Counted from the stretch's first letter, positions 45,903 through 57,690 are shown. The stretch is DNA of 64,000 bases from Lentinus brumalis (GCA_001792895.1 MARA01000052.1:62001-126000), one strand, 5' to 3'. The notes: generated by a model not told the origin, from the letters alone. Translations and numbers: made by a program.

Positions 45903-46932
45903 ACACCATATGGTGACTGATTGTCAGACATGAAAACATGACAGAGAGGGAGGACAGACCAGATATGGAGAGTGGGTTTACGACCAGGCCGTGAACCTGG
46001 GCAGCATGGTGAGCACCTGCAAGATGATGTTAGTCTGGCAAAAGAACAGAAGCATCACAGACAAACTGGTTGCACCATGCACCATGGCTTGCATTGACCC
46101 ACTCCCCATGCCCAGCTCCCGACGGGCCCCTGCAGAGAGAAACACACAGTGTGTTCAGCCGCTCAGAAACAAGCCAAGCTACATGTTGGACTCAACTGCT
46201 GCGTCGAGAACATCTGGCAACTGCAGACACATGGGTGGATGACAACCCTGGTGTCCAGAACATAAATAATTGGTGAGGACTAACAAGCACAGACATGCTT
46301 GCCAGCAGAAACACCTTGACCAGTAGAAGCGGACTCACTGCAAGCAGATCTCAAGTAACTCGGACAAGGGATTACAGGCATCTGGATTGTGGGAAGGAAT
46401 GAAACAGGTGGCTGATAGAGACACTCAAGACCTACATAGTATATAACCAGGCAGCATCATGGGAATTGATGGTGTTAACAACAGGTCGCATGGGATCACA
46501 AGTACCCTCGGAAGTGTGGTGCGGGTGTGCCAGCATGAGAAGTGTTACCATAACATGCAGCCTGACCAATCCATACAAGACCTGTTCTATAACAAGGCCC
46601 TCCGGGCAGACCTTGGCTATTGCAATGTTGGACATGTTGCCAATATTGATAGTATTATTACTAGATATACTATTCTGGCTAACCAAGAAATGATAGGCCC
46701 TTGCGCAAGAAATGATATGGATAGGACAGATTGCAAATTCACTTCTCCGATACCTTACAAATTCAGCTGGAACTGGGCAGCAGTGGTGGCAGCTTTTACA
46801 TAGACTCACTAGAGAATGAAGCTTGTCGACTGTGCTAACTGGCAATCCATACTCCTTCTTGCGAAGGGGCCTATTTATTTAGCTGTACTTAGTATAGCCA
46901 TTTACCAAACAATAGGCCCCTTTGATCATGTA
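45903..46932. other. Non-coding, unassigned
   Basis: Overlapping short frames on both strands (for example 46432-46845 minus and 46459-46803 plus) have no recognisable motif. I see no gene. Confidence 0.3.
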
Positions 46933-47548
46933 TACTGTACTAAATCATTCAATTTGATATGTCACAGTCACATGTCCACTGTTATGACTAATTGTCGAGG
47001 GGGATCAGGGAAGACTCACAAGATGAGCAGGGACGTCGGTGAGCACTTGTGCAGTGAGAGCAGAGCAATGCTCAACAATGAGTGCTGGAGACAAGCTGTA
47101 TTGAGAGAGGTATCTACAGAGCGAAGTACAGCTTGGCTTACCTGGAGACAAGAGGTCAAAACTGAGGGTCCCCAGGTAGCACTGGTGATCTTATATACAT
47201 GAGGGAACAACAGCGTCAGAAGACAATAGCGTCAGAGACATCATGAATGAAGACAATAGTGTGAGATGGACCATGGGAATCATGGTGATCAAATAATAGG
47301 ATGACTGGGAAAGGAAATGAATAGTACCAGGGAGGCTGTTTGTAACATCCACCGAGATATTTACCCCCTTGTCATGGCTCATCGGGCAGATTTTCCAGCA
47401 CTAAAACATGTTTTGGGAGGCAGTGTGCTGTTGCGCGCCCCCATATATGGTAATTTTGGGTGTTACAGATGGGTGCCTCTAATTTTAAAAATGGTTTGAG
47501 GCTGTCACACATCACAGAGAGGTTCGAATTGAGTGATTTGCTACAGCA
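46933..47548. mobile_element. MITE-1 copy b, interrupted by a solo LTR
   Basis: Ends TACTGTACTAAATCATTCAA and GAATTGAGTGATTTGCTACA, the same terminal repeats and interior as 4000-4247. The interior is split at TTCCAC/TCCAC by a solo LTR (46980-47347). Without it the element would be about 243 bp, like the other copy. Confidence 0.8.
46980..47347 (+). mobile_element. Solo LTR (368 bp) with TCCAC target duplication, nested in MITE-1
   Basis: Begins TGTTATGACT and ends TTTGTAACA, with TCCAC on both sides (46975-46979, 47348-47352). The uninterrupted MITE copy at 4000-4247 has a single CCAC at the corresponding place. It belongs to neither of the other LTR families in the window. Strand is arbitrary. 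Confidence 0.9.
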
Positions 47549-48589
47549 TATGAATAGTCAGCTTGTAGTGGACCACAAATAGTACAATGTCTGTGTTCTA
47601 GTGAGCCTAGGCAGAGGGTGTCATTATGGTGCTAAGCCTCAGCAGCATTGTTTTTTGTGGTCCGCCCCAAACCATCCATCTATATACAAGCGCAAAAGGT
47701 CGATTGTTTGATAAACAGCTGTAGTACATATACTGAGTCTTGACCGCTGATTATTCAAGTTGTGAATCTTGCATGCAGAAGTCAGGCCTCTGACCCTCCT
47801 TCAGCATGCTGAGCAATATGAGCAGAGTAGATAAGTGCTGTGCAACTTTGTTTGTTGCATTGAGATGAGTAACAAAGCATGAATGGCCATGGTGAACAAT
47901 TTAATAGCAAAACTTGAAGGCAGAGTGTGGCATGCAGAAGTTGGGCCTTCGACCCTCCTTCAGCATGCTAAGCAAACTAGACAGGTTAGAGACTATCTTC
48001 CATTTCTACCAGCCTGGTGCAAATTCAGGCAGTGATCAAGCTCATATGTTGTTTATCTTGAGCATCTGGTTATACATCTGACATAGATCTCTCCATATAT
48101 GGACAAAAGACGGAATGATATGCAGTCAGTGCAGAGCCTCATTCTACTGGCCACATCTGACATATTGGGCATTGTTGCCTACTTTGTGAAGCTGAAGGCC
48201 TTTTGCACCTTGTGCATCGGGGGCAGTCATGAGCATAAGTTGGCACCCATTGCATGATTAGGACAGAGGCCAACTGTGTCATACTCTATATGTAAGATGA
48301 GTCTGGTTGCATGAGGGCTAACCCTAATAGTGTTCAATATTGCAATGGGCCCTGCAGCAGCAGCAATATCATTCTTGTGTTGGTGGCATTGCCTACCCTG
48401 ATTGCCAGACATAAAAGAGGCAAAATGTGCTGATGTGATGTTGCAAGGTGTGGCATACAACTATCTAGCTTCGATGTTCAGATACACAGCAGAAACACCA
48501 TTTGAGTCCCAAGCAAACAAGATGTGTCAAGTAAATATATTGAAGTATACCAGACCACAGCCAATACCAATGTGCAACAATCGAGGATG
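47549..48589. other. Non-coding with a ~58-bp direct duplication
   Basis: A block containing GCATGCAGAAGTCAGGCCTC and CCCTCCTTCAGCATGCT at about 47772-47818 recurs in altered form at about 47932-47976. No gene recognised. Confidence 0.4.
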
Positions 48590-48599
48590 AGTGATGACG

Positions 48600-49035
48600 T
48601 GTAACAGATTCCAACGAGTAATAATGAGCAATAATGAGTGAAAACAAGCAATAATGGGTGACAACAAGCAATGAAGAGTGAAAACAAGCAATGGTGAGTG
48701 ATGATGAGCAATAGCAAGTAGACACAAGCAATGACGAGTCAAAAACAAGCAATAACAAGTGAAAACAAGCAAATAACGGGCCAAAATGAGCAATAACAAG
48801 TGAATATGAGTAATAACGAGTGAAATCGAGTGGAATCGAGTGAAAACAAGCAGAAATGAGCAGAAATGAGTGAAATCAAGCAAAATCAAGCAATGACGAG
48901 TTACAATGAGCAATAATGAGTAAAAAGACACAATGACGAGTTATAACAAGCAATGATGAGCAATGATGAGCAATTACAAGCAATGACAAGTGATAACGAG
49001 CAATAACGAGCAATAACAAGTGATAACAAGTGATT
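48600..49035 (+). repeat. Imperfect minisatellite of CAAGCAATRACGAGTRA-type units
   Basis: About 430 bp of loosely repeated 9-17-nt words such as AAGCAATGACGAGT, GAGCAATAATGAGTG and AACAAGCAATAACGAG. The units vary in length, so they are slippage products and not a spaced array. Hydrophobic minus-strand open frames here are artefacts of the repeat. Confidence 0.85.
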
Positions 49036-49111
49036 GCCACAAAGGGCACATGGAAAAAGAGGACACCAGCAAGAGTGTTACATGAGGCATAGAGATTCAC
49101 AATTGCACCAT

Positions 49112-49382
49112 TACTGTACCATTTCAAATGGTTCGACCAGTCACACATAACAGGCACCCGATTTGGTCGAAAATCAGGTACCTGTAATGCATCACAAGGA
49201 GGCTGGTTGGAACCAGTCTCCAGGTGCTAAGACCTTCCGGGGGCGGTGCGCTGTTGCACGCCCTAATTTTGGTTGAAATCCGGCCGGTGTCACAGGTCAC
49301 TGGCCTCCTGGTTGAATACTTACAGCCAAATTTCCATGTCATACATCACAGGCTTGGTTAAACCATTTGAAATGTTACAGTA
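49112..49382. mobile_element. MITE-2
   Basis: 271 bp with terminal inverted repeats of about 29 bp starting TACTGTA and continuing with (C/A)CATTTCAAATGG. It shares the TACTGTA terminus with MITE-1 but has a different interior, so both may use the same Tc1/mariner-type transposase. The interior GGTGCGCTGTTGCACGCCC resembles GCGCTGTCATGCGCCC in MITE-1. No autonomous copy is in the window. Confidence 0.75.
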
Positions 49383-49936
49383 GAATCATGGAAGAGCTTG
49401 TGGTCTGTTAAGGTTCTGCATGTACTACATACGAGCAATATATTCAGAGAGAAATACAACAGACGAACCTAGGCCTCCCTCTCCCCCAACCTCGTTCCCT
49501 ACTGCCCTGGCCCCCGAAACACCTCGTGTTTGATGACCCGCTAGGCTTGTTTCAACAAAGGTTGAAACTTGAGAGTAAGAAGGCAGCTCAGTGCAGGTAC
49601 ATAGAAGAGCAACTGCAGAACTACTTATTGAGCAAGACAAGAGCACAGAGCGCAGCCGGCCACGGCCTGAGATTCCAGGAGCAATTGGATTGCCCATTGG
49701 AGAAACGCGTGTTGGCGATTCAGGCTTCAATATGACACTACAGGTGACCTTGCACACAAGGTACCCAATATAAGTACAGTTGTATGGCTGCACAGACTTA
49801 GTCTATGGTCATTTATCTGTGCACTGACTCTCTATCTTCCTTGAAATGTATAGCACAAGTAAGTATCAGGCCAGTCTGATCCGGAATCCATGCATGACAA
49901 GGGCTCTGGAAGCCTCAGAGAAAATGATGTACGGTC
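49383..49936. other. Boundary between repeat half and gene half
   Basis: A plus frame at 49526-49735 (FDDPLGLFQQRLKLESKKAA) looks protein-like, but I cannot assign it and it lacks an ATG. The remainder is the 3' flank of the phosphatase gene. No terminator signal could be defined. Confidence 0.3.
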
Positions 49937-52131
49937 TCAGATCATCGCAGTACTGACTCGACGCAGAGGCGGCTCCCCTGTCGTCGTATTCCAACCATGT
50001 CCTTCCGGCACCTCCCAGTCACCCAAACACGCCCATGCCCAATCTGTCTTGCTCACAATTGCCCGAATCGCCTCGACAAATATCGGCACCGGACACAGCC
50101 CGTGAGGCTCATCTGCAGGACATCCACGCACGGAGTCAAGAGGGACAACACCGTCGTTGAGGATGATGCGAATCTGCGGTTCTTGGGTATAGTCGCATGA
50201 TAGTACTGATATAAGAGGTCAGACAGCATCGCACAACATGAATGTAGGAGACCCACATTGGAACTGCATGTTCGCTGCAAACGGCGCAAGATGAGATGCC
50301 TTGAACGCGCGGTCCCTTGGTATATGGTCCGAGGGCAGTGGTCCATCCGCGGCGAAGTTCGAGAGGTTGAGCGCAGTGAGCACTGAGTCAATATGTCAGT
50401 ACGAGTACATGCCGCAGAGCTCCCATATCTGCTATTCACTCACCGTTAAGGACAACGGTGTCGTGAGTTGCATCGACGTAGAGGCTCTGCCCTAGCGGAA
50501 ATGTAGCAGGATCATCGTCAAGCGTCCCATTCGTGGACGAGTTGTGTACGGAAATCGGTGTGTGCGTCAATCGTGCAAGAAGTTCTTGGATGTATCCAAT
50601 CCCCATCGCACGTGCGGTCGGAGACCCGAACGCAGAGTTGTACCAGAAATTGAGGTCGAGGCTGTGCAGGTACGACTGCAACGTCAGTGGATGCACAGCG
50701 CGAAGAACACGGAACAGCCTACGAGTAGTCAAAGCCAAGCCACTCATCCTCGGTGAACAGCTCGCAGAACTTCGAATATCCGATAGCGACGGTCTGCAAC
50801 ACGCCGTCAGCGACAAGGAATATCACATCACTTGAGCACAGAGCACGCACTTCGTATGCACAGAGCTGTTGCATGGAGTACACATCCTCGATTCTCAAGT
50901 CCAAGCCTCCGATCTGCGGCTGGAGCCGCTTGAGAGCGGCCTGCAAATAGACATTCCCCACTCGCGAACGAACGGCGTGGCGCGTTCACCCTTCGTATGG
51001 TTGCGCCCATTCGGACACGTCTTGGACGGCGCGAGCGTGTTATTGAAGCCGTGAGCCTCAATGGTGATGAGCTGCTGGTATTGTCCATCCAGCGATGGCC
51101 CGAAGAACCCAAGTGCAAAGTTGAGGGCAGAGGAGAGCATACGGTCTTGCGACTCAGTGCGGAAGACGGGGAGCGTGTTCGTCTCGGTGAAGTTCTTGAG
51201 CAAGAACCCATACTTCATGCGCATAGAAACCCCAAGGTCGACTGGGGGACGAATGGGTACTCCGGGGATGGCACTAGCGGTACGAGAACAGACTACTCAC
51301 ATAGTTGCTGCCGACCAAACGGCGTCAAGATCTCCTCTCCAAGTTTATACGTCCTAGGCCGAGATGTAAGTTCGCACAGGACGTACGCCACATCACCCAC
51401 CAGTCGTTCAGGAACTCCAGCTGTCCGCGAGCGCGCCATCCCTCGGCGCCGTTCAAGCGAGCGGAGAAGTTGGCTGGCCCGGCGTACGAAGATGAACCCG
51501 TCGGATAACGCGCGCCATGACGGTGGAGAAGATGAAGGCCGGTAACGCGACAACCAGCAGGCGGCTCAGGACCCGCGTCGACCCCGAAAGCACCTCGATC
51601 GACGGTGAACCAGGGCGAGAGGTTTCCCCAGTGCCTGAAGATATCGAACTTGCCTTTGGTCTCGTTCTTCAGTGCTTCCGGAGAGAGCAAATGAGGCGCG
51701 CCAGTATGTATGGGGTACGAGGGTGCAGTCGCGACGAGGGCAGGCTCTGCGCCCGTGGGTGTCGGTCCAGCATAGCCAACGTCGGATGGGAAGAGGGACG
51801 GGAAGGCGTTCGTAGGCGAAGCTGGGGGGTAGTTGTGGACCTCTGTCAATCCTGCGCGACCGGCAGCAGCAGCTTCAATCCTCAAATTCTCCCGGACGGG
51901 GATGTAGGCATTCGAGGAGGAGCTATAGAGGAAAGCAGAGATGAGGCCAGCACAGTAGGCGAGAACGATATGGCGGATCGTGTATGTGCGATGAGGAGCC
52001 CGCCCTGGGCTGCGGTGTCCTTGCCGTTCCACGTCTCCAAAGCCCTTCTGCGCGTCGGCCATCGTTCCTGGAGTACTGCTCGATGCTGCTCCAGTCGTCG
52101 TCGCCGTCGCGGACGACCCACAGACGCGCAT
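49937..52131 (-). CDS. Membrane-anchored histidine acid phosphatase (phytase-like)
   Basis: Hydrolyses phosphate monoesters, possibly phytate. The catalytic RHGARYP motif lies in exon 1 and the partner motif ATHDTVVLN near the C-terminus, as in the branch-2 histidine phosphatase family. A hydrophobic segment HIVLAYCAGLISAFLY near residue 50 without a preceding signal peptide indicates a type II membrane protein with an extracellular or luminal enzyme. Exons: 52131-51401, 51353-51301, 51241-50851, 50793-50723, 50661-50444, 50382-50257, 50205-49937. All splice phases fit and give 619 aa only if one extra base is assumed in the CCCC run at 50956-50959 (EWG to NVYL). ATG 52131 is the first in frame; a second is 69 bases downstream. 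Confidence 0.85.
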
Positions 52132-53060
52132 CGCGTCTGTGCAAGCACGATCACCTGACGTCACCGCTTCCCAAATACTGATGTGATTAATTAGACTTAC
52201 TTACCAGCTTACAACGAGACTTATTTACTTGTTTGCAGTTGCCAAACAATGACCGAATGCGGCAACCCGCGCTCGTCGAGAATAGGTCTGTGCTCGCTTA
52301 GTCTGCTCCTTATTGACCCCCTCTAACCGTGGGTGCCAACTTCTTGCTTAGTCATCAGCCAATTTGATCTCCGAAAGCGCGTCGCGATCTATACACGACG
52401 ACGCGTCGCGTACGCGCTCGTACGCGTCCTCCCCAACTGCCTACCCTCGGACACGTCCCCTTCGCACGGAGTCACAACAAGAATGTGAGTGAGTGCAAAC
52501 GGCGCGCAGAAGAATTGAGGTCTCGCCGCGACGGGCTTATTGAAGATCCTTGCAAGTTGCCATCAAGACCTGTGGTGACGCTGTTATGGAGTCCTGGTGG
52601 AAGACTGCTCCAGGAACCAAAACTACGTATATACTCAGGGTACTACACGCTGGACACCCCCGTCACCCTTGGTCGTCAGAACCTCTCGAGGTTGAGCATA
52701 TCCAGTATGCCCTGACGCTGCCGCCCGATATACTTATTACTTACAGGCTCATATACCCTGTACTCATTTGGGCTGCGAACGTAGACAATTCCCGCAACAA
52801 ACCCCCAAAAGTCTCCCTCGTACTCACCTCAAGTTCATGGTGGACGGCCAAAGTCTGCATGCTCTCCTCGGCGGATATCCGGGCCGCCGCTGTCCGGCAC
52901 TATTCCTATCTAAGAAGGTTACCTTGTATGGTATGCCATCACTCGGCTAGTTCAATGTCAGCAGAATCGTTGACCTACGGTCGCGGTAGCGCGTTTCAGA
53001 GCAGACGTTTATATGATCGTCCCTTCCCCCCTACATAGATCATATTTAACGTCTGCCTAG
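52132..53060. promoter_or_regulatory. Divergent promoter region between phosphatase and Sec24
   Basis: The two genes start on opposite strands, so this ~0.9 kb should hold both promoters. At 52376-52430 there is a GC-rich palindromic stretch with two ACGCGT words (MCB-like in yeast; relevance here unknown) and several TCGCG/CGCGA repeats. Open frames in 52485-53038 lack conservation. They may be 5' leader, introns or an unrecognised first exon of the Sec24 gene. Confidence 0.4.
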
Positions 53061-53147
53061 GGGAGACTAGTGCTCGCTGCGGCTGACGACGAGGACCTCG
53101 ACGTCGCCCATCTCTCTCCTCTTGGATACCCGCCAATCTATGCCTTC

Positions 53148-56100
53148 ATGTACGCGCATGGTCCTAGCTCTCACATCCCGCAGCCCCGCATAGCGCGGGG
53201 ACGCCCTACAAAGGCTTGCGAGCCGCCATCGACCCGAACCAGATACCGTCACCGATAGACACCATCGAGCTAGACAGGGAGAAATGGGAGGAGGAACCGT
53301 ACCCGACGTTGCCTGGGCACCACGCGCCGTTGTCGACCACGGACTACGTCGCCATTGACCAAGGTGCGTGCGCTGCGTGTCTCACCCTGGAACGTACATG
53401 AAGACCCCTGACAGGTAACTCGTCCCCGCGATACGTGCGCATGTCGACGTGGAACATGCCCAGCTCGTCGCGCCTTGCTTCCGAGTGCGAAGTTCCGATA
53501 GCGGCAGTCATCCAGCCGTTCGCGGACCAGGACCCCCGGGAAGAGCCTGTGCCCCTCGTCGACACTGGAGACGTCGGCCCCGCGCGATGTGCGCGCTGTA
53601 GAGCGTACATCAATCCGTGGTGCGCCTGGGTGTCGAATGGGGCGCGGTGGAGGTGTAATCTATGCAGCCACGAAACTGACGGTGCGTCTCACCCCAGTCG
53701 CTCTGATCATAACCCTCCTAAACTCGAGTGTCGCAGTCGTACCCGAGTACTACTGCGCACTCGATGCAAGTCTGCTACGGCTCGACCACCTTCAACGCCC
53801 GGAGCTCAACAAGGGCACCGTCGACTTCGCTGTTCCCGAGCAGTATTGGGCTCCCCATCCGCCTCCTGCTATACGTCCACTCTACTACTCCATGTCGCCG
53901 GACCCCTCCACCAGCACACGCAAGCCTCAACCCATGGATTACGTCTTCGCTTTTGATGTCTCGCAGGATGCAGTTCGCCTTGGTTTTCTGCAGACGGCTT
54001 GCAATGTGCTCCTCGAACTGCTTTACGGCCGCGATGACGGCGTGCTCCCCTGTTTCCCCACATCTAGTCTTATTGCTATCTTGGGTTTTGATCGGACTCT
54101 GCAGTTCTACAATCTATCCGTGAGTCTGTCGTCAGCTCTCGTGCCGTCTTGTCGCGTGACAGGTACCATTGCTAGTCAGAAATAGTCGGGCAACCTCATA
54201 TGCTGGTTGTTCCCGACGTAGACGATGTCTTCCTCCCCTCCACGGCCGGACTCTTCGTCAACCCCGCAGAATCACGGTATGTCCGTCATTGTATGCTTCA
54301 TCCATCCCACTTAGCCCCGCTATAGAGACGCTATCGTCGATCTACTGACCGCACTTCCGACCCGCCACGCACAAACAGTCGAGAATGAGGCAGCTTTAGG
54401 GTCGGCACTGTCAGCCAGCCTAGCCGCACTGGTGATCATCCACGCAGCTTTTCGGGGTACTGACGCTGACGGGCGCGAAGGCAGGTCGAGGCGGCCAAGT
54501 AGTAGTATTCGCCAGTTCAATACCAACGATCGGCGTCGGTGCACTGGAACCCCTCGTGGACGAGTCTACTCTTTACGGCACAGACAAAGAGCGCACGCTG
54601 TTCGAGCCTCGCGAAGAGACATGGAAGGATATCGGTGAGCAGTGCGCTGCGGAGGGTGTCGGCGTCAGCATGTTCCTTGGACCGGCCAGGCCGATCGACG
54701 TCGCCTCAATAGGTGGGTTGTATGGTTTCAGCAAGTTATGCATCGCTAAGACAGCCGCTTCACAGGCCTTCCGGCATCGCTCAGTGGAGGCGAACTCTAC
54801 TTCTTCCCCAGGTTCGATCCCATCAAGGACGCGCCCTGCTTTGCTTCCCACTTCCGGCGGTTGGTCTCTCGAACTACGGTCTACTCTTGCTCGATGCGAA
54901 TAAGATGCTCTGTCGGTAGGCCCCTTCCACACACGTGTGCAAGGTTGCATACTTACAGCACACAGGCCTGAGAGTGAGCAAGCAGTACGGCAACTTCTAT
55001 GAGAGCGCAGCGGGGGACATGGAGTTTGGCACGCTCGACGCTGACAAGACCTTATCCATTGCCTTTGAACATGTACGGACATTGGACGACAGGCAGTACG
55101 CCTTCATACAGTCTGCCCTCTTGTACACGACGAGGGAAGGCCAGCGTCGAGTGCGCGTACACAATGTTGCGCTAAGGGTGGTAACGCTGGCCGGGAACGT
55201 GTTCCAGTTTGCCGACATGGACGCGGTGGTGTCACTTCTCCTGCGGGAAGGTGCGTGGCGTTCGTTCTGAGGATCAAGCTGAGCACCCACTGATCAGGCG
55301 AGCAGCGATCTCCAAGTTGCCCTCATATCGGTTCGCCCAGATTCACGAATCGCTCACGGAGAAGTGCGCTCTAATCTTGTACGCGTATCGCAAGTTCTGC
55401 GCTGCTGCCGCGGCCCCGACGCAGGTTTGTCCGATCGCAAGTCTCCTCGGTGTACCTGGCCTGACCGTCTCGTCCAGCTTATTCTCCCCGAGGCCTTCCG
55501 GACGCTCCCGGTCTACGTGCTGGCCATGATGAAGACGAAGCCGCTCAAGGGTGAGTCATGGTGCTCTCATAGCCCGGCAGGCCGTCCAACATATGTGCAG
55601 GGCGTAGTGTTACCGCGGATGTCCGCAACTATTATGGGCACAAGATTTTCGCCATGAGCGCTCGAAGGATCATGCATCATCTGTATCCACGCATGCTTGC
55701 GCTGCACGACCTGAATGACGAGATCGCGCTCCCGGATGCCAATGGTCGCGTGGATCTGCCGTCTCTCATGCGATGCAGCCATCTGTTCATGGAGTCTCAT
55801 GGGGTCTATCTCATTGGTACGTGTTCTTCGCATCTATGTGAGAAACGTATTCACGGTTCTACAGACAACGAAGATGCGATGATGCTCTGGATCGGGGCAA
55901 GCGTATCACCCCAGCTGCTCAAGGATCTGCTCGGCGTCGACGACGTATGGGAGGTCGACCAACACATGGTTTGTTTCGTCGATGGTCGACTTTCGAGCTG
56001 CTCTAATCGTCCACGCCCTTCAGCTGTATCTGCCCCAGCTACCTACCCGACTGTCGACACAGGTCCGGAACATCCTGGCCCATCGAAATGCTCAACGAGG

Positions 56101-56408
56101 GTACACGCCCAAGTTCACCGTTGCCCGGCAGAACATCGACGGCTCCGAGATCGAGTTCAGCGACATGCTCGTCGAGGATCAGAACAATGCCGCAATGTCC
56201 TACATTGACTGTCCGTGTGGAGATTGCCTCATCTTAGGGTCCTCGCTGATCATCCTCGTGCAGATCTATGCTTGGTACACAAGCAGATACACACTGCGGT
56301 ACGTGTTGTTCTTCTTTCGCGCACGGCCCGGGTACTGATATGTCCTGGCAGTTGACCACTGGAGCGTCGATAGCGAGCAATAACGGCTTCCGATCTATGC
56401 CGTGGTGA
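53148..56408 (+). CDS. SEC24: Sec24-family COPII coat protein
   Basis: Selects cargo for vesicles leaving the endoplasmic reticulum, as partner of Sec23. Diagnostic sequence: [32 protein letters not shown], the zinc finger [11 protein letters not shown]...RWRCNLC, FAFDVS at the start of the trunk, [20 protein letters not shown], and the gelsolin-like end with [14 protein letters not shown] and [17 protein letters not shown]. Exons end at 53363, 53681, 54119, 54276, 54431, 54712, 54915, 55250, 55424, 55550, 55816, 55968, 56210, 56298 and 56408, with introns of 48-56 nt. From ATG 53148 all phases fit (844 aa) if one base is added in the CCCC run at 53184-53187. The protein may start further upstream, since Sec24 usually has a longer Pro/Gln-rich N-terminus. 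It could be the Lst1/Sfb3 paralogue. Confidence 0.85.
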
Positions 56409-56999
56409 AGCGTGGAGCATGCGATTTATATGTGCTGGTATCTAACAGAAATGTAGAGGAGAAGCCTCGTCACAGGTGTAATCCGTACGTTGGTTGTCAA
56501 CATAGTTGCGTGAATGTGACACCTGCATGCAGAGACTCCTACATATCGTGCCCGAGACTCTCATATGCCTGGAGTCTCCTTCAGCTCCGTCATCAGCTTT
56601 CTGGTCAGAGTGCAACAACATGGTCCATGGTCTGTGGTTTGGATGTCCACAGTACTCACAATAATCTTATAGCCATCCCATAAACGCAAGTCGTAGGGGC
56701 GGCCCCTTCTTCTCAACCGTACTCCGACCATGTTGGATTATCAGCGACAGCGATCATATGCTTTCACGTATTCACCCTCTGGAAGTGTGCACGACCTCAC
56801 CTTTCCGCGCCCTTCAGAGCCTCTGCCGACAGCAGGTGCATCCTTCCCCAATCACTGAATCAGCTGTCGCGATCCTGTCTCCCGCCATCATACCTTTAGC
56901 AATTCTGGTGGATGATACTCCTAGCGAGGACGTGCCTCGACTACCCCATCGGGGACTTAGACAGTCGAGATCAAGTGAATGGCAGCCAGATTCTCCTGC
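56409..56999. other. Intergenic, 3' flank of Sec24
   Basis: No conserved coding sequence. The plus open frame 56758-57009 has no ATG with recognisable protein. Confidence 0.35.
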
Positions 57000-57690
57000 A
57001 GAGAATTGACGAGTACATCGGTTGACAATAGAGGGTCCCTTGGCCCGACACTCCAATACTATATGGGTAGTACAGCACGTCGTTTGAACAGATGTAGTCT
57101 CCGTTGCCGACCATGATAGGATGCGGGATGACAGTCGATCCCTTGAAACAGATGCGCAGGAGGGCGTTGAACGAACGCCACAATCGGAGGACCGAGAACA
57201 TCTCGAGATTCGAATCGAATCGCGTTCCCATAATGTTTTGCGGGCGAGCTACGGGAGAGGTAGAGAGACGAGACGAGTACGCACCTGTTCGCGTGACTGA
57301 TCTTCTCCAAGTACCTCCCGCTCGTAAAGAGAGCACGAGCATCCCCGAGGCAAAGTACGGATGGACCGTGACATCCGCGTCGAGGTATATATCCAGGAGG
57401 AGTTGATGGAGGAACCACTTGTACCGGTAGTTGAGCGTGTTTGTCTGCAAGACGACTTCACACAGCAAGAAGGCTGAGATAACAAGAAGCTGGGCCCAGG
57501 ACAAGAAATACTGGACAATGCGGACATGCAGTAGGTTGCAGCTCACGCATGGTGGGACCATCTCTTGCGGCAATTCATATATTCAGCGCTGCTGCGTTCG
57601 TCTTGAACCGCTCTTTGAAACAAGAGTTGTAGGTCGCGGTGCGTCGCGAAGTCGGGCCGTGGTATGTCGTGGTACACGGTCAAGCCGCGC
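57000..57690 (-). pseudogene. Unprocessed pseudogene copy of SPO7
   Basis: Matches the SPO7 gene at 60882-62159 through all three exon regions and keeps intron positions. It retains ATHRDLQLLFQRAV (exon 1), QLLVISAFLLCEVVLQTN and WFLHQLLLDIY (exon 2), and RLWRSFNALLRICFKGS (start of exon 3). A deletion removes the second transmembrane part (VTTLVLFF), the start codon region is changed, and stops end exons 1 and 3. It is a segmental duplicate on the same strand, on the other side of the transporter gene. The retained introns exclude reverse transcription as its origin. Confidence 0.8.

Noticed and set aside
48600..49035. CRISPR-like repeat array
   Set aside because: Units are irregular, without constant repeats or unique spacers, and the host is a eukaryote.
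48465..49157. Several overlapping hydrophobic minus-strand open frames
   Set aside because: They arise from the minisatellite (Leu/Ile/His/Tyr-rich translation of the repeat) and have no start or domain support.
50951..51010. Hidden intron to explain the phosphatase frame change
   Set aside because: The only GT-AG pairs that restore frame give a 29-nt intron or delete conserved residues; a one-base homopolymer deficit is simpler.
52550..53038. Separate gene between phosphatase and Sec24
   Set aside because: 162-codon frame lacks an ATG start and any conserved segment, and it overlaps the expected promoter/leader.
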